The position numbers were made by a program, and so were the translations under genes. The notes beneath the pieces were generated by a model that was not told where the DNA came from, did not search any database, and saw only the letters and a program-made list of their open reading frames with translations. This document shows, piece by piece, positions 46,168-55,541 of a stretch of 64,000 nucleotides of DNA (position 1 is its first letter; each line of letters opens with the position of its first letter). Origin of the DNA: Nonomuraea solani (GTDB lineage: Bacteria; Actinomycetota; Actinomycetes; Streptosporangiales; Streptosporangiaceae); the NCBI RefSeq assembly GCF_900108335.1, contig NZ_FNVT01000003.1, forward strand, positions 186,001 through 250,000, given 5' to 3'.

Positions 46168-46392
46168 TCAGCCCACTCCGAGCGTGATCACGTAGGCGAT
46201 GGCCAGGACGGCGAGGACGACGAGCAGGACGCTGGTGCCGCTGACCACCATGACGACGCGCGCCCGTCTGACGAGTCCGCGGATCGCGGCCAGCGTCAGC
46301 GTGATCAGGGCCGCCAGGATGAACAGGGACAGGTGTCGGCTGTCGGTCGTAGTGGGCATTGCCACCATGAGGTGGAGGGCTACTGTTGGCAT
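46168..46392 (-). CDS. Small membrane protein
   Basis: A protein of up to 74 residues with two hydrophobic segments (about 22-37 and 45-73) separated by RGLVRRAR. GGGA precedes the ATG at 46392; in-frame ATGs at 46368 and 46359 would give shorter forms. No recognised family. Confidence 0.5.
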   Translation of the reverse strand: MPTVALHLMVAMPTTTDSRHLSLFILAALITLTLAAIRGLVRRARVVMVVSGTSVLLVVLAVLAIAYVITLGVG

Positions 46393-46758
46393 AGGGTTTT
46401 CCCTGGTGCGGAGACGCGCTCTGACAGAAACCTTGCGGTGCGGGCACCTCTGCTTTTGGCGGGTCAGGGGTGTCCGCGGTCTTTTCCGCGTGGGGATGCC
46501 GCTCCTGGTCCGGGACTCATCCGGCGTTCATCGAACCACCTCCACCTCTATTCAGTAGACTTCAGTTATCTTCACTGAACTTCTATTCTCTTTACTACCC
46601 AGAAAGGACGCGGGCTATTCGCACGCGAAACTTGGGGGTAAGTGGCTAGACTGGTGGCTTCTGTCGGTCCTCAACTGCGCGTTTACCCGCCAATCCAGAG
46701 TTCGGCCCGACTGGATATTTACTAGATATCGCTGAAGTTCACACGAGTGAGGCTAGGC
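46393..46758 (+). promoter_or_regulatory. AT-richer leader region before the XRE-like gene, with phased TTC repeats
   Basis: No credible gene. At 46551-46590 TTC recurs every 10 bp four times (TTCAGTAGAC, TTCAGTTATC, TTCACTGAAC, TTCTATTCTC), and TTCAGT/ACTGAA forms an inverted repeat (46561-46566, 46574-46579). TAGACT (46643-46648) could be a -10 box. GGGTAA (46636-46641) and TTTACCC downstream can pair. A further CTGAAG lies near 46730. The pattern suggests a multi-site operator, perhaps for the XRE-like protein. Confidence 0.45.
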
Positions 46759-47856
46759 ATGAGCCGCGACGATGACGCGCGGACCGCGCTGGCGCGGCGA
46801 CTGCGCGAGCTCCGCGACAGCCACTGGGCCGACCTGCGGGTCACCCAGGCACAGTTGCGCGACGCGTTCGGGGTCAGCGTCCCGCTGATCTCGTCGTGGG
46901 AGTCCACTCACGCCGTGAAGATCCCGCCCCTGCACCGGCTCGACAAGTACGCCGCGTTCTTCGCGAGCAGGCGCTCGGTCGCCAACGGCACCACCCGCGT
47001 GCTCACCCCGGCCGAGATGACGGCGGAGGAGCGCGACCGGCATCACGAGCTCTACACCGAGCTGACCCGGCTGCGCCAGGCGGCGCTCAGGTCTCAGAGC
47101 GACTTCGACAACGCCGACTCGGTACGCCTGCCGGACGCCTTCAGCGAGGGCCCCTGGCACTTCGCCACCGGGGAGCCGATCACGATCATCTGCTCCCAGG
47201 TGCCCGACGAGGACCGTGCGAAGATCCCGTACGCGTCTCCGTTGAGCGGCGACTACATCGAGCTCTACAAATACTCCGACCTGGACTCCCTGTTCGAGTT
47301 GTGGGGGCACCTCAGGGCCGCCAACCCGCACAGTCCCGTGACCTTGCGCGCCACCGAGGACCTGCGCTCCGACGACCTGACGACCCACATCGTGCTGCTG
47401 GGCGGCGTCGACTACAACGAGGTCACCGCCTCCGTGCTCGATCGCATCGATCTCCCGGTGCGGCAGGTGCCCGACTGGGAGGGCGAGAAAGGACCTTATT
47501 TCGAGGTCACGGAAGGCGGCGACACGCGGCGGCACCATCCCCGTTACGGGGCCGACCGGCGGCTGCTGCGCGACGTCGCGTTCTTCTACCGGGGCGTCAA
47601 CCCCGACAACGAGCAGAGCACCTTGACCATCTGCAACGGCATGTACGCCCGGGGCGTCTACGGCGTGGTGCGCGCGCTCACCGACTCACGCTTCCGCGAC
47701 CGGAACGCCGCCTATCTGCGGTCGCGTTTCGGCGCCGCGCAGTCCTACGGCATTCTCACCCAGGTCAGGGTCGAGGGCCGGGTGGTGGTCACCCCCGACT
47801 GGACCCTGGAAAAGTTCCGGCTCCACGAATGGCCGGAGCTCACTCATGGAGACTGA
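46759..47856 (+). CDS. XRE-type helix-turn-helix protein with unknown C-terminal sensor domain
   Basis: A 365-residue protein. The N-terminal HTH (about residues 10-70; VTQAQLRDAFGVSVPLISSW) is followed by a linker helix and a large C-terminal domain (about 125-360). That domain has a Rossmann-like alternation (PITIICSQVPDE, then YIELYKYSDLDSLFELWGHL, then THIVLLGGVDYNEVT) that I cannot place in a known family. GAGG stands 6 nt before the ATG at 46759; a GTG at 46747 also fits. It overlaps the glycosyltransferase gene by 11 bp. Confidence 0.75.
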   Translation: MSRDDDARTALARRLRELRDSHWADLRVTQAQLRDAFGVSVPLISSWESTHAVKIPPLHRLDKYAAFFASRRSVANGTTRVLTPAEMTAEERDRHHELYTELTRLRQAALRSQSDFDNADSVRLPDAFSEGPWHFATGEPITIICSQVPDEDRAKIPYASPLSGDYIELYKYSDLDSLFELWGHLRAANPHSPVTLRATEDLRSDDLTTHIVLLGGVDYNEVTASVLDRIDLPVRQVPDWEGEKGPYFEVTEGGDTRRHHPRYGADRRLLRDVAFFYRGVNPDNEQSTLTICNGMYARGVYGVVRALTDSRFRDRNAAYLRSRFGAAQSYGILTQVRVEGRVVVTPDWTLEKFRLHEWPELTHGD

Positions 47857-49015
47857 AATAGCACACGTCAGCGTGGAGCATCACCACGGCTCCCACAGAA
47901 AGCTGGTGGACGCGCCCGGCGACGCGTTCGTACCGGCCACGCCGGGCAGGGTCGACGCCATCGTGGTGCCGACCATCCGGCATCCCAGGTGGTTGAAGTA
48001 CGCGATCTGCCTGGCGTCCGAGCTGAACTGCCGGCTCGTGTCGCTGCACAGCGGCAACTACAGCAGCGCCGGGGAGGCCGCCGCCCGGATGCCCGACGAC
48101 GTGGACTTCCTCGCCGTCGACCTCGGGCAGGCGAAGCTGCTCAACCTGCCCGACTTCCGCACCACCGCGCTGTTGAAGGGCACGTCGTTCGCCCGTAAGA
48201 CCGACCTGAGCGCGAAACGCAACCTGGGCCTGATGCTCGCCCGCCTCATGAAGTGGGAGCGCATCGTCTTCCTGGACGACGACATCGAGGTCGGCGGGCA
48301 CGAGGAGGTCGTCAGGGCGGCCGCGCTGCTCGACGACTACGACGCCGTGGGGATGCACATCGGCGGCTTTCCCGACAACTCGGTCGTCTGCCACGCGCAC
48401 CGGCTGGCCGGTGGCCGCCAGGACTCCTTCGTGGGCGGCGGGGCCATGGCGATCGAGACGACCCGCCGCCGCTCCTTCTTCCCGAACGTCTACAACGAGG
48501 ACTGGTTCTACCTGCTGGGCGAGACGTCGCTGAGCCGGCTGGCGGTCACCGGGATGGTGCGGCAGCGCCCGTACGACCCTTTCGACCGGCCCCTGCGTGC
48601 TCGTGACCAGGAGCTCGGCGACGTGCTGGCCGAGGGCGTCTACTGGCTGCTCGACGAGCGGGCGAGCGGCGGCTGGCAGGCCGCGACCGAGCCGGCGCAC
48701 TGGGCCGGCTTCCTCGCCAAGCGCAAGGAGTTCATCCAGGACGTGCTCGACCGCGTCAGGGAGCTTCCGCCGTCCTATGGGGCGCGTACCCGGATGGAGG
48801 AGTCCCTGATCGCCGCGCGCGGCCGCCACGACCTCATCACGCCGGCCCTGTGCGTCGCCTTCCTCGACGCCTGGACGCGCGACCGCGACGTGTGGGCCCG
48901 CCACTTCGAAACACTGCCGGAGCTCGGGGCCGCCACGGCGGACGCGATGAAGTGGCTGACCAAGGACGGCGTGCGGCCGTTGCGCTACTGGACCCCCGGG
49001 AACACGCCGCGTTGA
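47846..49015 (+). CDS. Glycosyltransferase-like protein (GT-A fold, DDD motif)
   Basis: A 389-residue protein. The N-terminal nucleotide-binding Rossmann half precedes the metal-binding triad Asp144-146 (VFLDDDIE). NEDWFYLLGE near residue 215 resembles the catalytic/acceptor motif of GT-A enzymes. No membrane segment is visible, so it is probably cytoplasmic; donor and acceptor are unknown. The ATG at 47846 lies inside the end of the XRE-like gene with GGAG upstream, so the two are translated together. Confidence 0.75.
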   Translation: METEIAHVSVEHHHGSHRKLVDAPGDAFVPATPGRVDAIVVPTIRHPRWLKYAICLASELNCRLVSLHSGNYSSAGEAAARMPDDVDFLAVDLGQAKLLNLPDFRTTALLKGTSFARKTDLSAKRNLGLMLARLMKWERIVFLDDDIEVGGHEEVVRAAALLDDYDAVGMHIGGFPDNSVVCHAHRLAGGRQDSFVGGGAMAIETTRRRSFFPNVYNEDWFYLLGETSLSRLAVTGMVRQRPYDPFDRPLRARDQELGDVLAEGVYWLLDERASGGWQAATEPAHWAGFLAKRKEFIQDVLDRVRELPPSYGARTRMEESLIAARGRHDLITPALCVAFLDAWTRDRDVWARHFETLPELGAATADAMKWLTKDGVRPLRYWTPGNTPR

Positions 49016-49049
49016 TTCACGCGAGCGCCGGACGGGAAACTCTCGGTCC

Positions 49050-49565
49050 GTGGGGGCACTTGATATTCGCCAAGCCGTCCATGCCGATCTTCCTGCCCTG
49101 ATCCGTTCGCTCGGCCAGGAGACCTATTTCACCGACCGCCTGGCCAGGCAGGACGCCGGGCACGGCTTCCTCCTCATCGCCTGGGACGAGGAGGTTGCCG
49201 TGGGGGACGTCTACGTCTGGCTCGCTCCCGCCGAGGAGCCGGAACTGCGCGCCCTCTTACCCGGGGTCGCGCTCCTCACCCACCTCGAGGTCGCCGCCGG
49301 GCGGCGTAACGAGGGCATCGGGACCGAGCTGTTACGGGCGGCCGAGCAGCGGCTCGCCGCCATCAACCACACCAAGGTGGCGCTCGGGGTGGGATTGGAC
49401 AACCCGGGCGCGCAGCGGCTGTACCAGCGTCGTGGGTACGTGGAGTGGCGGTACGGGCCGGTGGCTACGACGGACGTCGTGTACCACCCGAACGGCCGGC
49501 ACGAACTCCGGCCAGAGCTGTGCCGCATCCTGATCAAGCCCCTGAACCGAACCCACCACCCCTGA
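49050..49565 (+). CDS. GNAT-family acetyltransferase
   Basis: A 171-residue GNAT protein. The acetyl-CoA loop is RRNEGIGTELLRAAE, and the C-terminal strand-helix (GAQRLYQRRGYVEW) is typical. The GTG at 49050 is the best start. It follows the glycosyltransferase gene by 34 bp and may act on its product or on a small molecule. Substrate unknown. Confidence 0.85.
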   Translation: MGALDIRQAVHADLPALIRSLGQETYFTDRLARQDAGHGFLLIAWDEEVAVGDVYVWLAPAEEPELRALLPGVALLTHLEVAAGRRNEGIGTELLRAAEQRLAAINHTKVALGVGLDNPGAQRLYQRRGYVEWRYGPVATTDVVYHPNGRHELRPELCRILIKPLNRTHHP

Positions 49566-49669
49566 CCCGGCACAGGTCCTTGAGGAGGGATTGGACGCTC
49601 GGACAGGCCGGTCTCCCCCCACAGGACGGCGACGCCCAGGCGGCAGCCTCCCCGTGCCCCGCACTCCGG

Positions 49670-49814
49670 CCCGGCCCTCCGCACGACCGGCAGAGGCGAC
49701 GAGCCGGGTCGCCCTCACCACCCCGGGCGACGGAAGTGACGGGCACCTCACCGCCCCTCGCCGGGCCCGGCCCTTCGCCGACCGGCAGAGGCGATGAGCC
49801 GGGTCGACCTCACC
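49670..49814 (+). repeat. Two imperfect ~50-bp direct repeats in a gene-free stretch
   Basis: The gap 49566-49928 has no gene. A segment of about 50 bp (49670-49719) recurs at 49766-49814 with about 45 of 50 matches; its best-conserved 35 bp runs from GACCGGCAGAGG to CCTCACC with two differences. Role unknown. Confidence 0.7.
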
Positions 49815-49816
49815 GC

Positions 49817-49842
49817 CCGGCCCCTTCACCCGAGGGGGCCGG
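49817..49842. terminator. Hairpin near the helicase 3' end
   Basis: CCGGCCCC (49817-49824) and GGGGCCGG (49835-49842) form an 8-bp stem with a 10-nt loop between the convergent GNAT and helicase genes. A likely terminator for one or both. Confidence 0.55.
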
Positions 49843-49928
49843 TGCGCCGGCACGCGTCCTGGCCGCGAACCGGCCCCCAGCACCCAAGTCTCCAGAGGGA
49901 CCTCAGCCGAAGTGCGGCGGGGAACGGG

Positions 49929-51680
49929 TCAGCGGCGCTGGGTGGCCCAGCGGCGGATGGTGTCGATGCGCTCCTGGATCTGCTCGGCCGTGGCCTGGGC
50001 GATAGGCGGCCCACCGCAAGCCCGGCGCAGGTCCGAGTGGATCACCCCGTGCGGCTGCCCCGTGCGATGGTTCCAGGCACCGACCAGCCCGTTGAGCTCA
50101 CGCCGCAGCTCCGCGATCTGCTCGTGCGGAGCCAGCACCGGCTCGGCCTCCTGGGCGGGCTGCTTGCGCTTGGCGGCCTGCTGGTCAGACTGGCGCTTGC
50201 GGAGGAGCGTGGCCACCTGGTCGGGCTCCAGCAGCCCTGGCAGGCCGATGAAGTCTTCCTCCTCGGCCGAGCCGATCTCCGCGCCCGTGCCGAACTCGCC
50301 GCCGTCGAACAGCACCCGATCGAACGTGGCCGACGTCTCCATCGTCTCGAACGGAAGCTCGTCGCCCAGGACGTCGGGATTGTCCTTCTGGCGGTTGGCG
50401 TCGTCGAGGAGCGAGTCGTCGAGGCCGTCTTCAAGAGGCCGCTTGTTGAGCACGTGGTCGCGCTCCACCTCCATCTCGTTGGCCAGCCCCATGAGCGTGG
50501 GCACCGAGGGAAGGAAGACCGAGGCCATCTCACCGCGCTTGCGGGCACGCACGAAACGGCCCACGGCCTGGGCGAAGAAGAGCGGGGTCGAGGTCGAGGT
50601 GGCGTAGACGCCCACGCACAGGCGCGGGATGTCGACGCCCTCCGAGACCATGCGCACGGCGACCAGCCAGCGCTCCTCGGAGGCGGCGAACTGCTTGATC
50701 TTCTTGGAAGCGCCCGGGTCGTCCGACAGGACCACGGTGGCGCCCTCGCCGGTGATGTTGCGCAGGTGACGAGCGTAGGCGCGGGCCGTCTCGTGGTCGG
50801 TGGCGATGACCAGGCCACCCGCGTCGGGCACGCCTCTGCGCACCTCGGTGAGGCGGCGGTCGGCGGCCTGCATGACCTGGCGGATCCAGTCGCCCTTCGG
50901 GTCGAGCGCCGCCCGCCACGCCTGGGAGAGCTGGTCCTTGGTGAGCGGGGTGCCCAGCGTCGCGGCGATCTCGTCGCCGGCGCGGGTGCGCCACTTCATC
51001 TCACCGGAGTAGGCCAGGAAGATCACCGGCCGGACGACCCCGTCGTCGAGGGCCGGCCCGTAGCCGTAGGAGTAGTCGGCGACACTGCGCTTGAGGCCCT
51101 CAGCGTCCTCCTCGTAGCCCACGAACGGGATCGGGTTGTCGTCGGACCGGAACGGCGTCCCGGTGAGCTGGAGCCGGCGGGTGGCGGGCTCGAACGCCTC
51201 GCGCACGCCGTCGCCCCACGACTTGGCGTCGCCCGCGTGGTGGATCTCGTCGAAGATGACGAGCGTCTTGCGGTTTTCCGTACGGGCTCTGTGCAGGGCC
51301 GGATGCATGGCGACCTGCGCGTACGTCACCGCCACGCCGGTGTAGTCGCGCGAGGTGGCACCCTGGCTGTTCTTGAACTCCGGGTCGATGCCGATGCCGA
51401 CCTTGCCGGCGGCGTCGGCCCACTGGCGCTTGAGGTGCTCGGTGGGCGTGACGATGGTGATCGCCCTGATCACCCCGTTGGCGAGCAGCTCGCTGGCGAT
51501 GCGCAGGGCGTAGGTCGTCTTGCCCGCGCCCGGCGTCGCCACGGTGAGGAAGTCACGCGGCTCGCGCCTGAAGTAGAGGTCGAACGCCTGCTGCTGCCAG
51601 GCGCGCAACTTGGGGGCGGTGCCCCACGCGGCCCGGTCAGGGTATGAAGGCGACAGGTGGGACGCGGCGAAGGTGCTCAC
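49929..51680 (-). CDS. SF2 DEAD/DEAH-type helicase
   Basis: A 583-residue helicase. Motif I is ATPGAGKTT with Lys54, motif II is FDEIHHAGD, and motif III is LTGTPFRSDD. The second RecA domain contains VRMVSEGVDIPRLCVGVYAT and QAVGRFVRARK. An acidic and coiled C-terminal tail (about residues 430-583) is family-specific. It is an XPB/UvsW-like DNA or RNA translocase; the substrate is unknown. The GTG at 51680 follows GAGG; the upstream extension lacks conservation signals. Confidence 0.9.
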   Translation of the reverse strand: MSTFAASHLSPSYPDRAAWGTAPKLRAWQQQAFDLYFRREPRDFLTVATPGAGKTTYALRIASELLANGVIRAITIVTPTEHLKRQWADAAGKVGIGIDPEFKNSQGATSRDYTGVAVTYAQVAMHPALHRARTENRKTLVIFDEIHHAGDAKSWGDGVREAFEPATRRLQLTGTPFRSDDNPIPFVGYEEDAEGLKRSVADYSYGYGPALDDGVVRPVIFLAYSGEMKWRTRAGDEIAATLGTPLTKDQLSQAWRAALDPKGDWIRQVMQAADRRLTEVRRGVPDAGGLVIATDHETARAYARHLRNITGEGATVVLSDDPGASKKIKQFAASEERWLVAVRMVSEGVDIPRLCVGVYATSTSTPLFFAQAVGRFVRARKRGEMASVFLPSVPTLMGLANEMEVERDHVLNKRPLEDGLDDSLLDDANRQKDNPDVLGDELPFETMETSATFDRVLFDGGEFGTGAEIGSAEEEDFIGLPGLLEPDQVATLLRKRQSDQQAAKRKQPAQEAEPVLAPHEQIAELRRELNGLVGAWNHRTGQPHGVIHSDLRRACGGPPIAQATAEQIQERIDTIRRWATQRR

Positions 51681-51804
51681 CGCATCACCTCTGGGGTTCG
51701 TGTGCTTCGCTCTCTCACAGTGACCCAAGAGTAATCGGGCCCACCGACAAGACGTGCCGTGAGTTGAGGATTCTGGCCAAGGTCTTTCTCACGTGCTATG
51801 TGGC

Positions 51805-53037
51805 TTATCTGAGGCTGGTCATCACTGCGTCGAGCGCCTGTCTCCTGCTGTTTTCCTCGGGCTGGAGCAGTCCGACGAGCAGTACGGCAGTGTCCTGGCG
51901 AGTGAGAAGCATCACTCTGAGGAACGCGGGCCGGTTGACCACATCCTGATATTCCGCCCGTAGGGCGCGTGTGTACCCATCGGGCATCGGCCGGTCCTCG
52001 ACGATGGTCACGCGGTCGCCTTTGAGCAGGAGCCTGGAGTACAGCTCCGCCGCCTCCGCCGTGGCCTTCTTGGCGTCCTTCACCGCCCCCGGCACCGGTC
52101 TGGCCATGATCAACCCGCCGTCCCCGTCCCTGACGACCGAGGTGAACCCCGTGACCGGCGCCACCGCCCCCTCGGTCCACCCTTGTGGCAACGTCGCCGT
52201 CACCCCGGCCAGCGAGTCGCTCAGCCGCCCCGTCTCGACCTGTGGCGCGGTGAACCGCAGCACCACCACCGTCGCCCCCGCCACCAGCCCCGTCCCGGCC
52301 ACCAGCGCCACCAGCACGCCCGCCCAGCGCCGCCACACCCCGCCGCCGTGCTGCCCCGGGTCCGCCGGAGTGCCGTAGAGACGGGCGGAAGGGGGCAGCG
52401 CGTCCCGGGGGCCCACGTCGTGGTCCAGACGGCGGATCCGGGGGCTCCAGGGCTCCTCCGGTTCGAGATCCAGAGGGTGCGGGCGCCGATCGGATTCCGT
52501 GAAGGCCCAGCCGGGCGCCAACGGGTCGGGCTCCGAGAAGCCCCGGCCCGGCGCTCGCGGAGCAGGGCCGGGCTCGGGTTCGGGTTCGGTGAAGGGCCGG
52601 CTCGCCGATCGGCGGCCGGGTTCGGGTTCGCTGAGGGGCCGCCCCGCTGCTCGCGGACCGGGACCGGGCTCTGTGGAGGGCCGGCCCCATGCTGACGGGC
52701 CACGGTCGCGTTCCAGGGCGCTCGCGCGGTCCCGCCATCCCCGGTACGGCTCCCCGCCACGACGCGCGGGCATCGTGTCATCGGGGGCCGGGCCGTCCGG
52801 GGCGTCCGGGGCGGCGTCGGCTGTGGCTGGAGCCGTGGGCCCAGGGGCTGTACCGTCCGAGCCCCGACTGCCCGAGCCCCAGCCGTCCGGGGCCCGGCCG
52901 CCTGAGGCCGTACCGTCCGAGCCCCGGCTGCCCGAGCCCCGGCCGTCCGGGGCCAGGCGGCCGCTGGGGGACGGGTCGGGCGGACGGCGGTGCCTGGGTC
53001 CCGGTTGAGGGGGCCAGACACGGTGATCACCCTCCAT
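51805..53037 (-). CDS. Membrane protein with long disordered Pro-rich N-terminus
   Basis: A 410-residue protein. About 230 N-terminal residues are disordered and rich in Pro/Gly/Arg/Glu, with repeats such as GSGSRGSDGTA and FTEPEPEP. One membrane helix (about 245-265, WAGVLVALVAGTGLVAGATVVV) follows. The C-terminal outer domain (about 275-410) has the look of actinobacterial exported lipoprotein-like domains. AGGAGGTGCC precedes the ATG. Function unknown. Confidence 0.7.
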   Translation of the reverse strand: MEGDHRVWPPQPGPRHRRPPDPSPSGRLAPDGRGSGSRGSDGTASGGRAPDGWGSGSRGSDGTAPGPTAPATADAAPDAPDGPAPDDTMPARRGGEPYRGWRDRASALERDRGPSAWGRPSTEPGPGPRAAGRPLSEPEPGRRSASRPFTEPEPEPGPAPRAPGRGFSEPDPLAPGWAFTESDRRPHPLDLEPEEPWSPRIRRLDHDVGPRDALPPSARLYGTPADPGQHGGGVWRRWAGVLVALVAGTGLVAGATVVVLRFTAPQVETGRLSDSLAGVTATLPQGWTEGAVAPVTGFTSVVRDGDGGLIMARPVPGAVKDAKKATAEAAELYSRLLLKGDRVTIVEDRPMPDGYTRALRAEYQDVVNRPAFLRVMLLTRQDTAVLLVGLLQPEENSRRQALDAVMTSLR

Positions 53038-53119
53038 GGCACCTCCTTGCCCGCTGTCCTATCACTCCTCGCGACAAGGATCAGGCGATTCGTGATCGCT
53101 GTGGCAGGAGGGACGGAAT

Positions 53120-54505
53120 TCAGCGGGTGCGCCCGGCGAGCAGCGTGGCGGACAGCCCGATGGCCGCCATGACGGCGGAGATGACCATGAACCCGGTGGC
53201 GATCTCGGCGGGCGCGTGCCCGATCACGTTCACCAGCGCGCCGGCGACCCCGATGGCCACCGCCGCCCCGAGCTGGTCGGTCACCGACAGCGCCGCCGAG
53301 TTCGCCCCCTGCTCGTGTACGGGCGACTGCTGCAGGGCCGTGACGCTGACCGTGGTCATGCCGAAGCCCATCCCGAAGCCCGCCAGGATCCACGCCGGTA
53401 CGGAGATCCACCCGGTCACCCCGGGCAGGACGGCGAGCGAGCCGATCAGGATCGCGACCGTGATGCACCCGGCGCCCAGCCGGATCCGCCTGTGGGCCCC
53501 GGCCGCGCGCCTGCTCTGCAGGAACGACCCGCCGGACCAGCCCAGCGCCCCCGTCGTCAGCGCGATCCCCGCCGCCGTCATCTCGAAGGACTTCACCTCC
53601 TGCAGCGCCAGCGGGATGAAGGCGTTCACCCCGAAGAAGGACGCCGAGAAGAACCCGCGCATCATGACGGTCGTGGGCAGCCCTTGAGCGAACCGCAGCG
53701 CGCCGGGAGGCAGCAGCCGGTACAGGCCGTAGAGCAGCAACGCCAGCCCCGCCACCGTCTCCACGACCGCGGACGGGAAGTGGGTGTGCAGCCGGTCCAC
53801 GCCGTGCAGCAGCAGACCGGCCCCGCCGGCCGTGGCGGTGGCGGCCAGCGTCATCGCCACCGGCCTGGACCGCGGCCCGCTGCCGGGCGCCGCCTTTTCG
53901 CCGGATCCCATGCGCAGAGCGGGTACGAGCATCGCCAGCGCCGGTACGACCAGCGGGATGATCCCGTAGAAGACGAAGCGCCACCCCCAGTGGCCCGCGA
54001 CGAACCCGGCCACCGCCGGGCCGACCATGGCGGGCACCACCCAGGCCGCGGAGACGGCGGCGAACGCCTTAGGGCGTACCTCCAGGGGGTAGACGCGGAC
54101 GATCATCACGTACAGGGCCACGATGGCGGCGCCGGCCCCCAGCCCCTGCACGGCCCGCGCCACCAGGAACATCCCCGAGGACGTCGCCGCCCCCGCCAGC
54201 GCCATTCCCGCCACGAACAGCACCACCCCGGCCAGGAACGGCACCGGATAGCCGCGCCGGTCCGACCAGAGCCCGGCCACCACGTTCATGAACAGGCTGG
54301 CGATGAGGAAGGCGGAGAAGCTCAGCCCGTAGAGGTCGAGCGCGTCCAGGTCGTCGGCGACGTCCGGCATCACGACGCCGACCGACATGCCCTCGAAGGC
54401 GATCAGCGTGATCACCAGGAGGATGCCTAAGGTGGCCGTGCGGTATTCGGGACCGAGGAGGCCAGGGGGTCGGTGTGGAGTGTCGAGTGCCTTTGGTGCT
54501 GTCAC
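53120..54505 (-). CDS. MFS multidrug-type transporter
   Basis: A 461-residue protein with fourteen-type helix spacing and the A motif GLWSDRRGYPVP between helices 2 and 3. AFEGMSVGVVMPDVADDLDALDLYG at the first helix is common in actinobacterial drug exporters. Substrate unknown. It is transcribed behind the M43 metalloprotease gene, with 25 bp between them, but the pairing need not be functional. Confidence 0.88.
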   Translation of the reverse strand: MTAPKALDTPHRPPGLLGPEYRTATLGILLVITLIAFEGMSVGVVMPDVADDLDALDLYGLSFSAFLIASLFMNVVAGLWSDRRGYPVPFLAGVVLFVAGMALAGAATSSGMFLVARAVQGLGAGAAIVALYVMIVRVYPLEVRPKAFAAVSAAWVVPAMVGPAVAGFVAGHWGWRFVFYGIIPLVVPALAMLVPALRMGSGEKAAPGSGPRSRPVAMTLAATATAGGAGLLLHGVDRLHTHFPSAVVETVAGLALLLYGLYRLLPPGALRFAQGLPTTVMMRGFFSASFFGVNAFIPLALQEVKSFEMTAAGIALTTGALGWSGGSFLQSRRAAGAHRRIRLGAGCITVAILIGSLAVLPGVTGWISVPAWILAGFGMGFGMTTVSVTALQQSPVHEQGANSAALSVTDQLGAAVAIGVAGALVNVIGHAPAEIATGFMVISAVMAAIGLSATLLAGRTR

Positions 54506-54530
54506 CCACGTATCGTAATTTGTCGGAAAT

Positions 54531-55463
54531 CTAGGTGACAGTCGCGTCCCGGTACGCCACCCACATCCCCCGCATGCGCTCCGCCTGCCCGGCCGTGAAC
54601 TCCGACATGCACCGGTCGTGGGCGTAGTCCATGAAGTTGTGCATCGGGTCCTGGCCCTCGTGCGCGGTGCAGGTGTCCTTGCCCTCGGGGCACTCCTCGG
54701 TCGGCTTGGCCTCGGCCGGGGTATCGCCGATGCCGTCGCCGGGCTCCGCGCAGCCGTTCTCGAACGTGTGGAAGAGCCCGAGCCAGTGCCCGATCTCGTG
54801 CACGCCGGTGAAGCCGCGGTTGTAGTTGGTCATCGCGCCCCCGGGCAGGCTGCGCCAGTCGATCACGACGCCGTCGAGTGCGGGCGCGTCGGCGTACCAG
54901 TAGGGGTAGCCGGCGAAGCCCAGCATGAGTTCGCTGAGCTGGGCGATGTACAGGTTGAGGGTGTTCGCCCCGCCCTGGTGCAGCGCCTGCTTCATGGCCT
55001 TCTCGGAGCCGACGGGGTCGGCGAACCAGGCGCCGTTCTCCTTGACGGAGATGCCGTCGAGGCGGAAGCGCACGCCGGTGTCGACGCCGCCGTACCGGCC
55101 GCCGTACGCGGCGTTGAGCGTGTCGATCTGGGTCCTGATCGCCTCGTCGGAGACCTGCCGCTGCCCCCTGGCGATGACGTGCACGCGCGTGGGCACGGTG
55201 ATCTGCGCGGGCGGGGCCGCCCCGGCGAGCCGCCGTTCGAGCTCGGCCATGACCTTGGCCACGTCTTCCGGCTTGGGCGAACGCGGCCCGGGCGGCCCAG
55301 GCGTCCCCGGCCTTCCGGCCGCTTCCAGCACTCGCGGCGCTCGCGGCGTCACCGTCGCATTCCGGGCGCACCCGGCCGCCACCGCGGCGCCGGGCCGGAG
55401 CGGCGGTGTGAACCCGGCCGCGAGCAGGCATGCCAACGAGACGGCGGTCACGCGCCGGGCCAT
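54531..55463 (-). CDS. Secreted zinc metalloprotease, pappalysin (M43) type
   Basis: A 310-residue protein with an N-terminal signal sequence (ARRVTAVSLACLLAAGF), then a Pro-rich spacer and the catalytic domain. The zinc motif is HEIGHWLGLFH, and a Met-turn-like MHNFMDYA follows with conserved cysteines (GCAEPG, CMSEF). It probably cleaves extracellular proteins. The VAAGC sequence near residue 31 could be a lipobox but is weak. Confidence 0.92.
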   Translation of the reverse strand: MARRVTAVSLACLLAAGFTPPLRPGAAVAAGCARNATVTPRAPRVLEAAGRPGTPGPPGPRSPKPEDVAKVMAELERRLAGAAPPAQITVPTRVHVIARGQRQVSDEAIRTQIDTLNAAYGGRYGGVDTGVRFRLDGISVKENGAWFADPVGSEKAMKQALHQGGANTLNLYIAQLSELMLGFAGYPYWYADAPALDGVVIDWRSLPGGAMTNYNRGFTGVHEIGHWLGLFHTFENGCAEPGDGIGDTPAEAKPTEECPEGKDTCTAHEGQDPMHNFMDYAHDRCMSEFTAGQAERMRGMWVAYRDATVT

Positions 55464-55541
55464 GCAATCCCCCCATTACGGTTTGAGCTGGTCTGGCTAC
55501 CGACCGTAGCTCTACGCGCGGGGATTACCGCTCAGCAACAC

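Noticed and set aside
46393..46758. A mobile-element boundary in the AT-richer leader before the XRE-like gene
   Set aside because: No terminal inverted repeats, target duplication or transposase is visible; a promoter region explains the composition.
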